Shown here: in pieces, positions 1 through 5,975 of the stretch
How the letters are laid out: each line of letters opens with the position of its first letter
Position numbering within the stretch: position 1 is the first letter of the stretch
Assembly (NCBI GenBank): GCA_947462515.1
Contig: CANHPJ010000089.1
Span: 1-7,068 of the forward strand
DNA from: Bacteroidota bacterium
GTDB taxonomy: Bacteria > Bacteroidota > Bacteroidia > JACCXN01
Direction: 5' to 3'
DNA: 7,068 nucleotides
Position numbers and translations under genes: made by a program
The notes under the pieces: model-generated
Seen by the model: only the letters and a program-made list of their open reading frames with translations
Database searches by the model: none
What the model was told of the DNA's origin: nothing

Positions 1-580
1 CAATCTGCACCTCTAGGCGTTCTACAAATACCATTATTTCTTTTCCTAAACGGGTAGGAGAGGCCGGTTGACCGTGGGTACGGGCAAGCATAGAAACGTT
101 TTTCCACTCGGAAGCTTTCTTCTTTAGATTATTTAATACCTCATTGAAAATTGGGGTAATAACTTCATTTAAAGCCTCTTTCAAGGATAATGGAATACTT
201 GTGTTATTGATGTCCTGAGAGGTAAGTCCAAAATGAATGAATTCTTTTTGTTCAATTAAACCAAGTAGATCGAATTTTTCTTTTATAAAATACTCTACAG
301 CCTTTACATCATGATTAGTGATTTTCTCAATCGATTTTATGGCAGCGGCATCTTCCTCACTAAAATTTTTATATATGGCGCGTAGTTTTGGGTATAAGGT
401 TTTGTCGAAATTGTTAAGTTGAGGAATTGGTAATTCGCAAAGGGATATAAAATATTCAATTTCAACTAAAACTCTATATTTAATTAAAGCTGCTTCCGAA
501 AAGAATTTGGCTAAATCTTCTACTGATTTTCTGTATCTGCCGTCAATAGGCGAAATAGCTGTCAAGGCATTAAGTTCCAT
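1..580 (-). CDS. purB: adenylosuccinate lyase, N-terminal part (runs off the left edge)
   Basis: Adenylosuccinate lyase is a cytosolic enzyme that acts twice in purine synthesis: it cleaves SAICAR to AICAR, and adenylosuccinate to AMP, releasing fumarate each time. The visible part is 193 residues, translated by hand from the ATG at 578-580. It opens with MELNALTAISPIDGRYR, the N-terminus typical of the E. coli-type PurB branch. It then shows NHDVKAVEYFIK (residues 89-100), HFGLTSQDINN (116-126) and the active-site stretch ARTHGQPASPT (166-176), where His169 matches the conserved catalytic histidine region of the fumarase/aspartase superfamily. The family is usually about 450 residues, so a little over half is missing beyond the window, including the serine-containing flexible loop. 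No stop or frameshift is seen. It is separated from the protease gene by 161 bases and is probably its own transcription unit. No Shine-Dalgarno sequence is visible, as is normal in Bacteroidota. Confidence 0.96.
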   Translation of the reverse strand, partial: MELNALTAISPIDGRYRKSVEDLAKFFSEAALIKYRVLVEIEYFISLCELPIPQLNNFDKTLYPKLRAIYKNFSEEDAAAIKSIEKITNHDVKAVEYFIKEKFDLLGLIEQKEFIHFGLTSQDINNTSIPLSLKEALNEVITPIFNEVLNNLKKKASEWKNVSMLARTHGQPASPTRLGKEIMVFVERLEVQI

Positions 581-741
581 ATATAAATTGTAATTTTTGA
601 AAAATTAAGATAAAGGGACTAAGTTACAAAATGTATTAATATACTAAGACATAATTTTAAAGCCACTTATACTTCTTAACTCATTAATAATAATGTTTTT
701 AAAATTTCCAGGCGATAAGTATTAGGGGTATTTATTTAAAG

Positions 742-2403
742 TTAAAAGGTAGTATGTTTTACCATTTTATGGGTAAAAGTTTTTCCAAATGCTTTAATTT
801 TTAAAAAATAAAGTCCTGAATCCAAATAATCCAAATCGTTTATATTTAATATTTTAGAATCTTTTTCTAATAAAGAGATTTTTTTAATAAAAGATGATTT
901 CCCCAAAAAATCAAAAAGTTCAAACTCTATTTCTTCTTCTAAAGCACATTGTATAAAAATATTAATTTCATTGCTAAAGGGATTGGGAAAAATTTCTAAG
1001 GATTCGTTTAAGCTATAGTCTTTATTTTGTATTAGTTTTCTATACGCATTGTAAAAATTGGGTAAACCAAAACCCAGTAAGTTGTCAGGGTTTTCGTACC
1101 TGCTTGCACTTTGTTCAATAACCTCGAAAATTTCCATATTTGTTTTTTCCGGAAAAGCCTGCCAAAGACAAGCTGCCAAACCGCTTATAATTGGAGCGGA
1201 AAAGGAGGTTCCCGATGCTTTTTGAATTCCACCTTGAGATGCGGCAACTATGCAAGATCTTCCCTGAGCAGTTATATTTGGTTTAATTTTTAAAGTATTT
1301 GTAAAACCTACTGAACTGAAATTTGCATAACTGGAGTCAGCGTTTACTGCTCCAATTGCCAATACATTGTCAGCATCGGCTGGAGTGCCAATATATTTCC
1401 ATGGTGAGGCTCCCGAATTACCAGCACTGCATATTACTAAAATCCCTTTTTTTGCTGCTATATTTGCTCCTTTGGCAGCTATGGTAGTATTTCCATTTAA
1501 ATCCTGGTAGCTATGATTTTGTTCTGAATTATCAAATGTAGTATACCCTAATGAACTTTGAATAATATCCACGCCAACAGAATCTGCAAATTCAGCTGCC
1601 GCTACCCAAAAATCTTCCTCTGCAATATATTCATAATCAACATCTTCTGACTGAATGAGCCAAAATGATGCTTCAGGGGCGGTGCCAATAAGTTTTTCCT
1701 TTAAGTTTCCACCAATCACAGATAACACATTCATACCATGACTATTGTTTTGGTAGACATCTGTTTGATTAACAAAGTTTTTGGTGCCTAAAATCTGCTC
1801 GTTAAGGAATAATTGAGAGAAGGCCGCTAAGGAATTTGCCCTATAAAATCCGGCATCCAGTATTGCTATTTTCAAGCCTTTTCCTTTATATCCTATTTGG
1901 TGAAGATAATCCCCATTCAGCATTTTTATCTGATTGTGTGAATATCCATAATCCTTGTTTGAATAAAAACGTGACAACTCATCTAAATTATAGTCTTGTG
2001 AAAATTCAAGCTTGTTTTCTGTTTTTGATCGTTTTGTACTTTTTCCTAAACTTTTAGAATCTTCTACAAAGGAATAGTTGGAAATTTTACTCAAGGCCAA
2101 GCTGTCTTCAGTTGCTATAATGATTGTATTCAACCACTTGGAAGATGAAATAATTTCAACTCCAGTTTTTTTAATACTATCCAAATAGGTTTTAGATATA
2201 GGCAAGTCGTATAAATCTATTTCGATCTTGTATTTCGCTCTTCTGTTAAGTGCTTGCTGTGATAGAAATTCACTGCTTTTTTCTATTGAAAAAGGGGAGA
2301 GGTCTTTGTCTTTAAAGTGTATTCTGTGGAGCGATTTGGATTGACAAAAAGCTGAGGCGAATTGGCTTATAAAAAATAAATATATTATCGCATTTTGAAA
2401 CAT
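742..2403 (-). CDS. secreted S8 subtilisin-like serine protease with T9SS type A C-terminal sorting domain
   Basis: A predicted extracellular or surface endopeptidase of 553 residues. Residues 1-18 form a hydrophobic signal peptide with no basic residue at its start, ending at Ala-Ser-Ala (16-18), so Sec export with ordinary signal peptidase cleavage is likely. Residues 25-115 resemble the N-terminal pro-region of Bacteroidota subtilases (LSQQALNRRAKY near 47-58, SSSKWLNTIII near 87-96). A basic KSTKRSK segment (121-127) links to the catalytic domain. The triad is visible: Asp183 in AILDAGF, His222 in NSHGMNV and Ser400 in GTSFSAP, with oxyanion Asn329 in CSAGNSG. The Asp motif reads D-A-G rather than the textbook D-[ST]-G. 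The C-terminal 85 or so residues start with FPNPF (472-476) and end with GLYFLKIK...THKMVK, the T9SS type A sorting domain that takes proteins across the outer membrane. The ATG lies 6 bases after the lipoprotein stop, which suggests coupled translation. The natural substrate cannot be told from sequence. Confidence 0.93.
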   Translation of the reverse strand: MFQNAIIYLFFISQFASAFCQSKSLHRIHFKDKDLSPFSIEKSSEFLSQQALNRRAKYKIEIDLYDLPISKTYLDSIKKTGVEIISSSKWLNTIIIATEDSLALSKISNYSFVEDSKSLGKSTKRSKTENKLEFSQDYNLDELSRFYSNKDYGYSHNQIKMLNGDYLHQIGYKGKGLKIAILDAGFYRANSLAAFSQLFLNEQILGTKNFVNQTDVYQNNSHGMNVLSVIGGNLKEKLIGTAPEASFWLIQSEDVDYEYIAEEDFWVAAAEFADSVGVDIIQSSLGYTTFDNSEQNHSYQDLNGNTTIAAKGANIAAKKGILVICSAGNSGASPWKYIGTPADADNVLAIGAVNADSSYANFSSVGFTNTLKIKPNITAQGRSCIVAASQGGIQKASGTSFSAPIISGLAACLWQAFPEKTNMEIFEVIEQSASRYENPDNLLGFGLPNFYNAYRKLIQNKDYSLNESLEIFPNPFSNEINIFIQCALEEEIEFELFDFLGKSSFIKKISLLEKDSKILNINDLDYLDSGLYFLKIKAFGKTFTHKMVKHTTF

Positions 2404-2409
2404 GCTGAA

Positions 2410-3117
2410 TTAGTTTTTTATTCCAAATTCCCTGATCATTTGAGTATATATTATTCCACCTTTAATCTTTCCATTTATTTCTGTTTTTATATCTTCCACT
2501 TTTTTATAAACAAGTCCAATATGTTTTGCATATTTTTCAATATAATATTGAGATTCTATTAAATTAAACTCTTGCTTTTGGAGCACGCTTATGGTTGAAT
2601 CAAATTTTAACCCACTTATCGTTTCTGCTGCGAAAGTGTTTTTATAAATATAACTCCAGACATCGCCATTATTATATGCGTTACCATTCCATTTTAATCC
2701 ATCACGAACCGGAAAGCTCAACTTTATAATTTTTATGTTGTTTTCTGTTTTCTCTGCTCTATTTTCCGTGCGGCATATTGTGCATACATTAATCAGTTTC
2801 CAGTTCGATATGCTATCTATTCTTTTATATCGTTCAATTCTTAATGAATTGCGGTTTTCATTATCCTTAAATTCAGATTCCTGAATTTCCATAAGTTGGT
2901 AGGTAAATGTGTCGGTTTTAGCGGTGAAATCATTAATGACTATTGAGTCAACATCATAAATAATATAATTACCAATATTGGTAGGAAAATAGTCATAGCC
3001 AAGTTCCGGTAATGAATCAATTCCTTGATCTTTCTGGCAGGAAAATAAAGCTGCAAGAAATAAAGATTGTAAAATTATAAGTGCTTTTTTAATATAAGTG
3101 GAAGCTTTGTTTTTCAA
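2410..3117 (-). CDS. putative surface-exported lipoprotein of unknown function
   Basis: I do not recognise a named family. The 235-residue product has a lysine-rich n-region, a hydrophobic core (residues 12-25) and a lipobox-like LFSC with Cys27 as the probable lipidated residue. The -2 Phe is unusual. The residues after it, Gln-Lys-Asp, match the start of the lipoprotein export signal described in Bacteroidota, so surface exposure is inferred. The mature part begins GYDYFPTNIGNYIIYDVDS (40-58), an opening seen in many Bacteroidota lipoproteins of unknown function. It carries a Cys112-x-x-Cys115 pair and ends with a beta-rich section (GLVYKKVEDI, GGIIYTQMIREFG). The start is TTG: the in-frame mnmA stop lies 9 bases upstream, and no ATG occurs before the signal peptide, so TTG at 3115-3117 is the only start giving a complete signal sequence. 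It lies between mnmA (9-base gap) and the T9SS protease (6-base gap), which suggests one mRNA. A partner or accessory role for the protease is possible but unproven. Confidence 0.82.
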   Translation of the reverse strand: MKNKASTYIKKALIILQSLFLAALFSCQKDQGIDSLPELGYDYFPTNIGNYIIYDVDSIVINDFTAKTDTFTYQLMEIQESEFKDNENRNSLRIERYKRIDSISNWKLINVCTICRTENRAEKTENNIKIIKLSFPVRDGLKWNGNAYNNGDVWSYIYKNTFAAETISGLKFDSTISVLQKQEFNLIESQYYIEKYAKHIGLVYKKVEDIKTEINGKIKGGIIYTQMIREFGIKN

Positions 3118-3126
3118 GTTGACAGA

Positions 3127-4221
3127 TTATTTTTTTCTTATAAAACCGCCGCCAATAAGGTCATTGCCTTCATAAAACACAGCAGACTGTCCGGGCGCAA
3201 CTCCCATTACATTTTCATGAAAAACAACTTCTACATTACCTTGAGCATCCTGATTAAGGGTACTCATTGTTCCTTTATCTTTATATCTTATCTTGGTAAG
3301 GGCAAGTGTATCATCTTCTATAGCAGCATATTTAATTAAATTTAAATTGCTCACAAGGGTAGTTTTTTGTTCTAAATCTTCTTTTTTTCCGATTATAACA
3401 GTATTTGTTTCCGGATTAATATCGGTTACAAACATCGGTTCACCCAATGCTATTTCAAGTCCCTTTCGCTGACCAATGGTATAAAATGGATATCCTTTAT
3501 GTTTTCCAATAATTGTTCCATCGGTAAGTGTAAAGTTCCCACCGTTAACTCTTTCTTCCAAACCTTCCACTTTACGTTTTAGAAATCCCCGGTAATCATT
3601 GTCAGGCACAAAACAAATTTCGTAACTCTCACTTTTTTTTGCCAGCTCCTCATAGCCATTGTCCATAGCCATTTGTCTAATATCGGTTTTTTTATACCCT
3701 CCTATAGGTAATTTTGTCCTTTTCAGACATTCTTGCTTTAATCCCCAAAGAACATATGATTGGTCTTTGTTTTCATCCAAGCCCTTCGAAACAACATAAC
3801 GTCCTTTTTCTTCTCGAATTTGTGCGTAATGTCCTGTCGCTATAAACTCGCAATCTAGCATGTCGGCTCTTTTTAGCAATGCTTCCCATTTGATATGCGT
3901 ATTGCAAAGAACACAGGGATTCGGAGTCCTTCCAGCAAGATATTCGTCAACAAAATTGTTTATTACAAAATCTCCAAATTCCTCTCTAATATCCAATATC
4001 ATGTGATGGAACCCCTTATTTACAGCCAACAAACGGGCATCATTAATGGAGTCCAAGCTGCAACATCCTGTTTCTTTCTTTGAACCTCCCGATGAGGCAT
4101 AATCCCAGGTTTTCATTGTTATCCCAATAACCTCATAACCCTGATCATGCAACATCATCGCTGCAATGGAACTATCTATGCCACCGCTCATTGCTACCAG
4201 TATTTTTCCGTTTTTGCTCAT
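3127..4221 (-). CDS. mnmA: tRNA-specific 2-thiouridylase MnmA
   Basis: MnmA thiolates position 2 of the wobble uridine (U34) in tRNA Lys, Glu and Gln. It adenylates the uridine with ATP, then inserts sulfur passed on from a cysteine desulfurase. The 364-residue length is normal for the family. Visible motifs in order: the ATP-binding PP-loop SGGIDSS (12-18), DARLLAVNKG (61-70), GRTPNPCVLCN (97-107), ATGHYA (128-133), NKDQSYVLWGL (151-161) and SYEICFVPDNDYRGFL (199-214). By comparison with E. coli, Cys106 is the catalytic cysteine and Cys203 its partner. Position 103 is a third cysteine where E. coli has Asp. A Cys53-Cys54 pair follows the PP-loop domain's first strands. The C-terminal half includes the tRNA-binding YTIGQRKGL (247-255) and the beta-barrel ending VAPGQSAVFY. 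Translation starts at ATG 4219-4221, 50 bases after the MORN-repeat gene, without a clear Shine-Dalgarno. It is probably transcribed with that gene and with the lipoprotein and protease downstream. Confidence 0.97.
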   Translation of the reverse strand: MSKNGKILVAMSGGIDSSIAAMMLHDQGYEVIGITMKTWDYASSGGSKKETGCCSLDSINDARLLAVNKGFHHMILDIREEFGDFVINNFVDEYLAGRTPNPCVLCNTHIKWEALLKRADMLDCEFIATGHYAQIREEKGRYVVSKGLDENKDQSYVLWGLKQECLKRTKLPIGGYKKTDIRQMAMDNGYEELAKKSESYEICFVPDNDYRGFLKRKVEGLEERVNGGNFTLTDGTIIGKHKGYPFYTIGQRKGLEIALGEPMFVTDINPETNTVIIGKKEDLEQKTTLVSNLNLIKYAAIEDDTLALTKIRYKDKGTMSTLNQDAQGNVEVVFHENVMGVAPGQSAVFYEGNDLIGGGFIRKK

Positions 4222-4271
4222 TATTATGGTAATTAGTTTTGGGTTTTTTCTTTGAGATTTTCTGTTTTTGT

Positions 4272-5285
4272 TTAGAATTTATTTTCAGCTGGCATTAAAA
4301 CTCCATTTAAATAATTTTCTTCTTTTTCCAAAGATCCGTCTGTTTTGAAATATTTTATTCTGCCTTCTAATTTATCATCTATGTATTTACCTTCTGTTTT
4401 AATAGTTTGTCCATCAATATATTCCTCAACTTCTTCTTGTGGAGTTCCTTGATTTTTTACTTCTCTGACCCATTTCCCAGTTTCATGGTATATTTTAAAT
4501 GCGCCATTTTTTTTGCCATTTTTGAAGTTGAATATTTCTTTAGGAATTCCATCAATGAAATATTCTGTAAACTCACCATTCATTTTTGTCGTTTTTTGCA
4601 CAAATCCATTTTTATAGTTTTCTTTCATCTTTAGGGTGCCATCCTCATTATATGAAATCCAATCCCCATTTTTTAGAGACGATTGGTAGTTTCCTTCCTG
4701 CATTTTTAAACCATTTGGGAAATAGTTAATTACTTTACCCTCTAAATTCCCGTCCTTATAGAATGCCTGTATTTTTAATTTCCCGGTTTCAAAATACTCT
4801 TTCCATTCTCCTTGCTCCAAGTCGTTTGACCAATTTTTCTCACTTGCCAGCTTCCCTTCCTTATAATAAACAGTCCATCTGCCGTTTTTCTTGTTCTTTA
4901 AGTAAAATTCCTCAGAAATAAGATTTTCTCCCTGATCATAATACTTCCATGAGCTGTCTTTTTTTTGATTTAGGTATTTTCCTTCACCCATTAATTTTCC
5001 GTTCAGGTGGTAAATTTTTGCATTTGCCTGTGTCCCCTTGTTATAATATTCCAATACCGAACTTATTTTTTTTCCATCCTCATAATAGTATTTGAATACT
5101 CCAACCGGAATATCATTTTCAAACTTACCCTCATATCTTATGGAACCATCATTATACTTTTTCATCCAAATACCCTGCTTTAATCCTTTAGCATCCGATT
5201 GGTTTATTAATGCATCTTTTTGGCCGTAGCAAGCTCCAGTAATTATTAAAAAACAGGCCGACAGTAAGGTGATTATTTTATACAT
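4272..5285 (-). CDS. exported MORN-type (MORN_2 / YwqK-like) repeat protein
   Basis: A 337-residue protein made almost wholly of repeats of the pattern G-x-W/F-x-x-Y-x-x-x-G-x-L-x-x-E-x-x-Y-x-x-G, the MORN_2 type often labelled YwqK-like. Residues 1-21 form a Sec signal peptide (MYKIITLLSACFLIITGACYG), probably cleaved before Gln22. Cys19 lies in a poor lipobox (Thr at -3), so a periplasmic or secreted soluble form is more likely than a lipoprotein. About 11-12 repeats follow, from Gly34 to about Asn329. No other domain is seen. Databases often call such proteins antitoxins of a toxin-antitoxin system; nothing here supports that, since the protein is exported and there is no toxin gene beside it. 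The fold should be a stack of short beta-hairpins suited to binding, but the ligand is unknown. It appears to be the first gene of the run leading into mnmA, with a promoter element just upstream (5306-5313). Confidence 0.85.
   Translation of the reverse strand: MYKIITLLSACFLIITGACYGQKDALINQSDAKGLKQGIWMKKYNDGSIRYEGKFENDIPVGVFKYYYEDGKKISSVLEYYNKGTQANAKIYHLNGKLMGEGKYLNQKKDSSWKYYDQGENLISEEFYLKNKKNGRWTVYYKEGKLASEKNWSNDLEQGEWKEYFETGKLKIQAFYKDGNLEGKVINYFPNGLKMQEGNYQSSLKNGDWISYNEDGTLKMKENYKNGFVQKTTKMNGEFTEYFIDGIPKEIFNFKNGKKNGAFKIYHETGKWVREVKNQGTPQEEVEEYIDGQTIKTEGKYIDDKLEGRIKYFKTDGSLEKEENYLNGVLMPAENKF
4299..5186 (-). repeat. tandem MORN-type repeats, mostly 24 residues (72 bp), within the exported repeat protein
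   Basis: Taking the G-x-W/F position as the phase mark, repeats start near residues 38, 62, 88, 111, 135, 159, 183, 207, 237 and 261, then 308. Those from 111 to 207 are exactly 24 residues apart. The one at 207 is stretched to 30 residues. The gap from 261 to 308 is 47 residues and hides one degenerate unit (KNQGTPQEEVEEYIDGQTI region). The repeats differ in wording and are not identical at the DNA level, so this looks like an old, diverged array and not a recent expansion. Confidence 0.8.
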
Positions 5286-5305
5286 AATTTATTTATGATT
5301 GAATA

Positions 5306-5313
5306 CAAATTTA
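5306..5313 (-). promoter_or_regulatory. candidate Bacteroidota -7 promoter element for the MORN repeat gene and downstream genes
   Basis: Read on the minus strand this is TAAATTTG, a perfect match to the TAnnTTTG -7 element used by the Bacteroidota primary sigma factor. It ends 20 bases before the ATG at 5285, which would give a short leader. No convincing TTTG -33 element is found at the expected 17-23 base spacing upstream, so the call rests on the -7 match and its position after the tatA terminator. Confidence 0.5.
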
Positions 5314-5334
5314 CAAAGAATTTTATTAAAAATT

Positions 5335-5354
5335 GGCTATGGTTTTCAATAGCT
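5335..5354. repeat. short inverted repeat upstream of the MORN repeat gene promoter
   Basis: GGCTAT (5335-5340) faces ATAGCT (5349-5354) across an 8-base gap; five Watson-Crick pairs plus one G-T pair. It lies about 20 bases upstream of the candidate -7 element, near where a -33 element or an operator would fall. It may be chance in AT-rich DNA. Confidence 0.3.
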
Positions 5355-5416
5355 ATAATTTTAAAATCGAAACTTTTCCAAAGGATGACTTTGTAAAAGT
5401 GGTAATTTTGCAAAAC

Positions 5417-5446
5417 AAAAAAACAAGCTGATTAGCTTGTTTTTTT
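5417..5446 (-). terminator. intrinsic terminator downstream of tatA
   Basis: AAACAAGCT (5421-5429) and AGCTTGTTT (5434-5442) pair perfectly around a GATT loop (AATC in the minus-strand transcript). The flanking A and T runs extend the stem to 13 base pairs and give a U-tract on the minus-strand transcript. It lies about 20 bases after the tatA stop. The A/T symmetry means it could also stop transcription on the plus strand, although no plus-strand gene is seen. Confidence 0.9.
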
Positions 5447-5465
5447 TAATGAAATATAGTCTAAA

Positions 5466-5693
5466 CTACAAATGCTTATTGATATCAGTTTCCTCTTTAA
5501 TTGATTTTGCATTATCAGTAATCTCTTTTTGGATGTTGTTAGTAGCATCTTTAAACTCACGCATGCCTTTTCCAAGTCCTCTCGCTAATTCGGGTATTTT
5601 TTTTGATCCAAAAAATAAAAGAACCACAAGTAATATCAAAAATATTTCTCCGCCTCCCAAGCTGCCAAGAAATAGAAATATGTTGTTTAGCAT
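5466..5693 (-). CDS. tatA: twin-arginine translocase subunit TatA/TatE family
   Basis: A 75-residue inner-membrane protein. TatA forms the multimeric part of the Tat pathway, which moves folded proteins across the cytoplasmic membrane after TatC recognises the twin-arginine signal. One membrane helix spans roughly residues 16-29, preceded by the short GSLGGGEI segment with a conserved acidic residue (Glu16). It ends in the Phe-Gly hinge (28-29) followed by the amphipathic helix KKIPELARGLGKGMREFKDA (31-50) and a charged tail. This is the standard TatA layout. The start chosen is ATG at 5691-5693; a TTG 18 bases upstream is in frame but would prefix six residues and overlap the candidate promoter. 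No tatC or tatB is in the window, which is common in Bacteroidota, where tat genes are scattered. It appears monocistronic, with a promoter element at 5709-5716 and a terminator at 5417-5446. Confidence 0.94.
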   Translation of the reverse strand: MLNNIFLFLGSLGGGEIFLILLVVLLFFGSKKIPELARGLGKGMREFKDATNNIQKEITDNAKSIKEETDINKHL

Positions 5694-5708
5694 AGTTATA
5701 ATTTTCAG

Positions 5709-5716
5709 CAAATATA
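5709..5716 (-). promoter_or_regulatory. candidate Bacteroidota -7 promoter element for tatA
   Basis: On the minus strand this reads TATATTTG, a perfect TAnnTTTG match, ending 15 bases before the tatA ATG. It also argues against the TTG at 5709-5711 being the start codon, since that codon would lie inside the promoter element. No clear TTTG at -33 spacing was found. With the start at 5693 the leader would be only a few bases long. Confidence 0.45.
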
Positions 5717-5750
5717 ATAAACTCTTTACTCATTTTTACCTATTTTTTTA

Positions 5751-5772
5751 TTTGTTAAGTTCAGCTAACAAA
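5751..5772. repeat. inverted repeat upstream of tatA promoter, possible operator
   Basis: TTTGTTA (5751-5757) and TAACAAA (5766-5772) are perfect inverted 7-mers separated by 8 bases. The centre lies about 45 bases upstream of the tatA -7 element. Neither strand has a T-run after it in the right place, so it is unlikely to be a terminator. A protein-binding site is possible; chance is also possible in AT-rich DNA. Confidence 0.4.
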
Positions 5773-5843
5773 TTCTATTTTAAAGGATAGTGCCAATATA
5801 TTAATTCTCTATAGCATCTTTAAAGTATAATTAATCATAATAG

Positions 5844-5866
5844 TGTCCAAAATAAATTTTAGGACA
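5844..5866. repeat. inverted repeat in the gap between the peptide transporter and tatA
   Basis: TGTCC (5844-5848) and GGACA (5862-5866) pair, and after one mismatch AAA pairs with TTT around a 5-base centre. It lies roughly 130 bases upstream of the tatA promoter element and about 57 bases after the transporter terminator, so it belongs to neither. The rest of the 5694-5922 gap shows no gene that I can support. Confidence 0.4.
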
Positions 5867-5922
5867 AAAAAATGCCTTTCAACGGTCTTAATGCTTAGTT
5901 AATTCAATTGGTGAAATAGTAA

Positions 5923-5957
5923 AAAAAAAGACTGTCCTTTTGAGACAGTCTTTTTTT
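5923..5957 (-). terminator. intrinsic terminator downstream of the peptide transporter
   Basis: GACTGTC (5930-5936) pairs with GACAGTC (5944-5950) around a 7-base loop. An A-run (5923-5929) and a T-run (5951-5957) flank the stem and can extend it to 14 base pairs. On the minus-strand transcript this gives a GC-containing hairpin followed by a U-tract, 18 bases after the transporter stop codon. It separates the transporter from tatA. Confidence 0.9.
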
Positions 5958-5975
5958 ATATTTTGTTTGTAATGA

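Noticed and set aside
627..635. TACATTTTG on the minus strand as a purB promoter
   Set aside because: It has three bases between TA and TTTG where the -7 consensus has two, and no -33 partner was found. The position is plausible but the match is too weak to list.
581..741. Terminator after the protease gene
   Set aside because: I looked for a hairpin followed by a T-run on the minus strand in this 161-base gap and found none, so readthrough from the protease gene into purB cannot be excluded.
1111..1293. Short plus-strand open frames inside the protease, mnmA, MORN and transporter genes
   Set aside because: All lie opposite well-supported minus-strand genes and translate to compositionally biased, featureless peptides.
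4272..5285. YwqK-type antitoxin of a toxin-antitoxin system
   Set aside because: The protein has a signal peptide and no adjacent toxin-like gene. The label comes from a naming habit for MORN_2 repeat proteins.
742..5285. A novel defence, mobile or biosynthetic system in the mnmA-protease run
   Set aside because: No nuclease, integrase, transposase, flanking repeat or biosynthetic enzyme is present. The genes are typical Bacteroidota housekeeping and envelope genes with uniform base composition.
5558..5734. Minus-strand frame of about 58 codons starting ATGAGTAAAGAG upstream of tatA and overlapping it out of frame
   Set aside because: Most of it overlaps tatA in another frame, it contains the tatA promoter element, and the product looks like frame-shifted TatA coding sequence.
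5437..5790. Plus-strand open frame of 117 codons opposite tatA
   Set aside because: It runs antisense through tatA and both its promoter region and terminator. The translation has no recognisable features, and the minus-strand TatA motifs are unmistakable.
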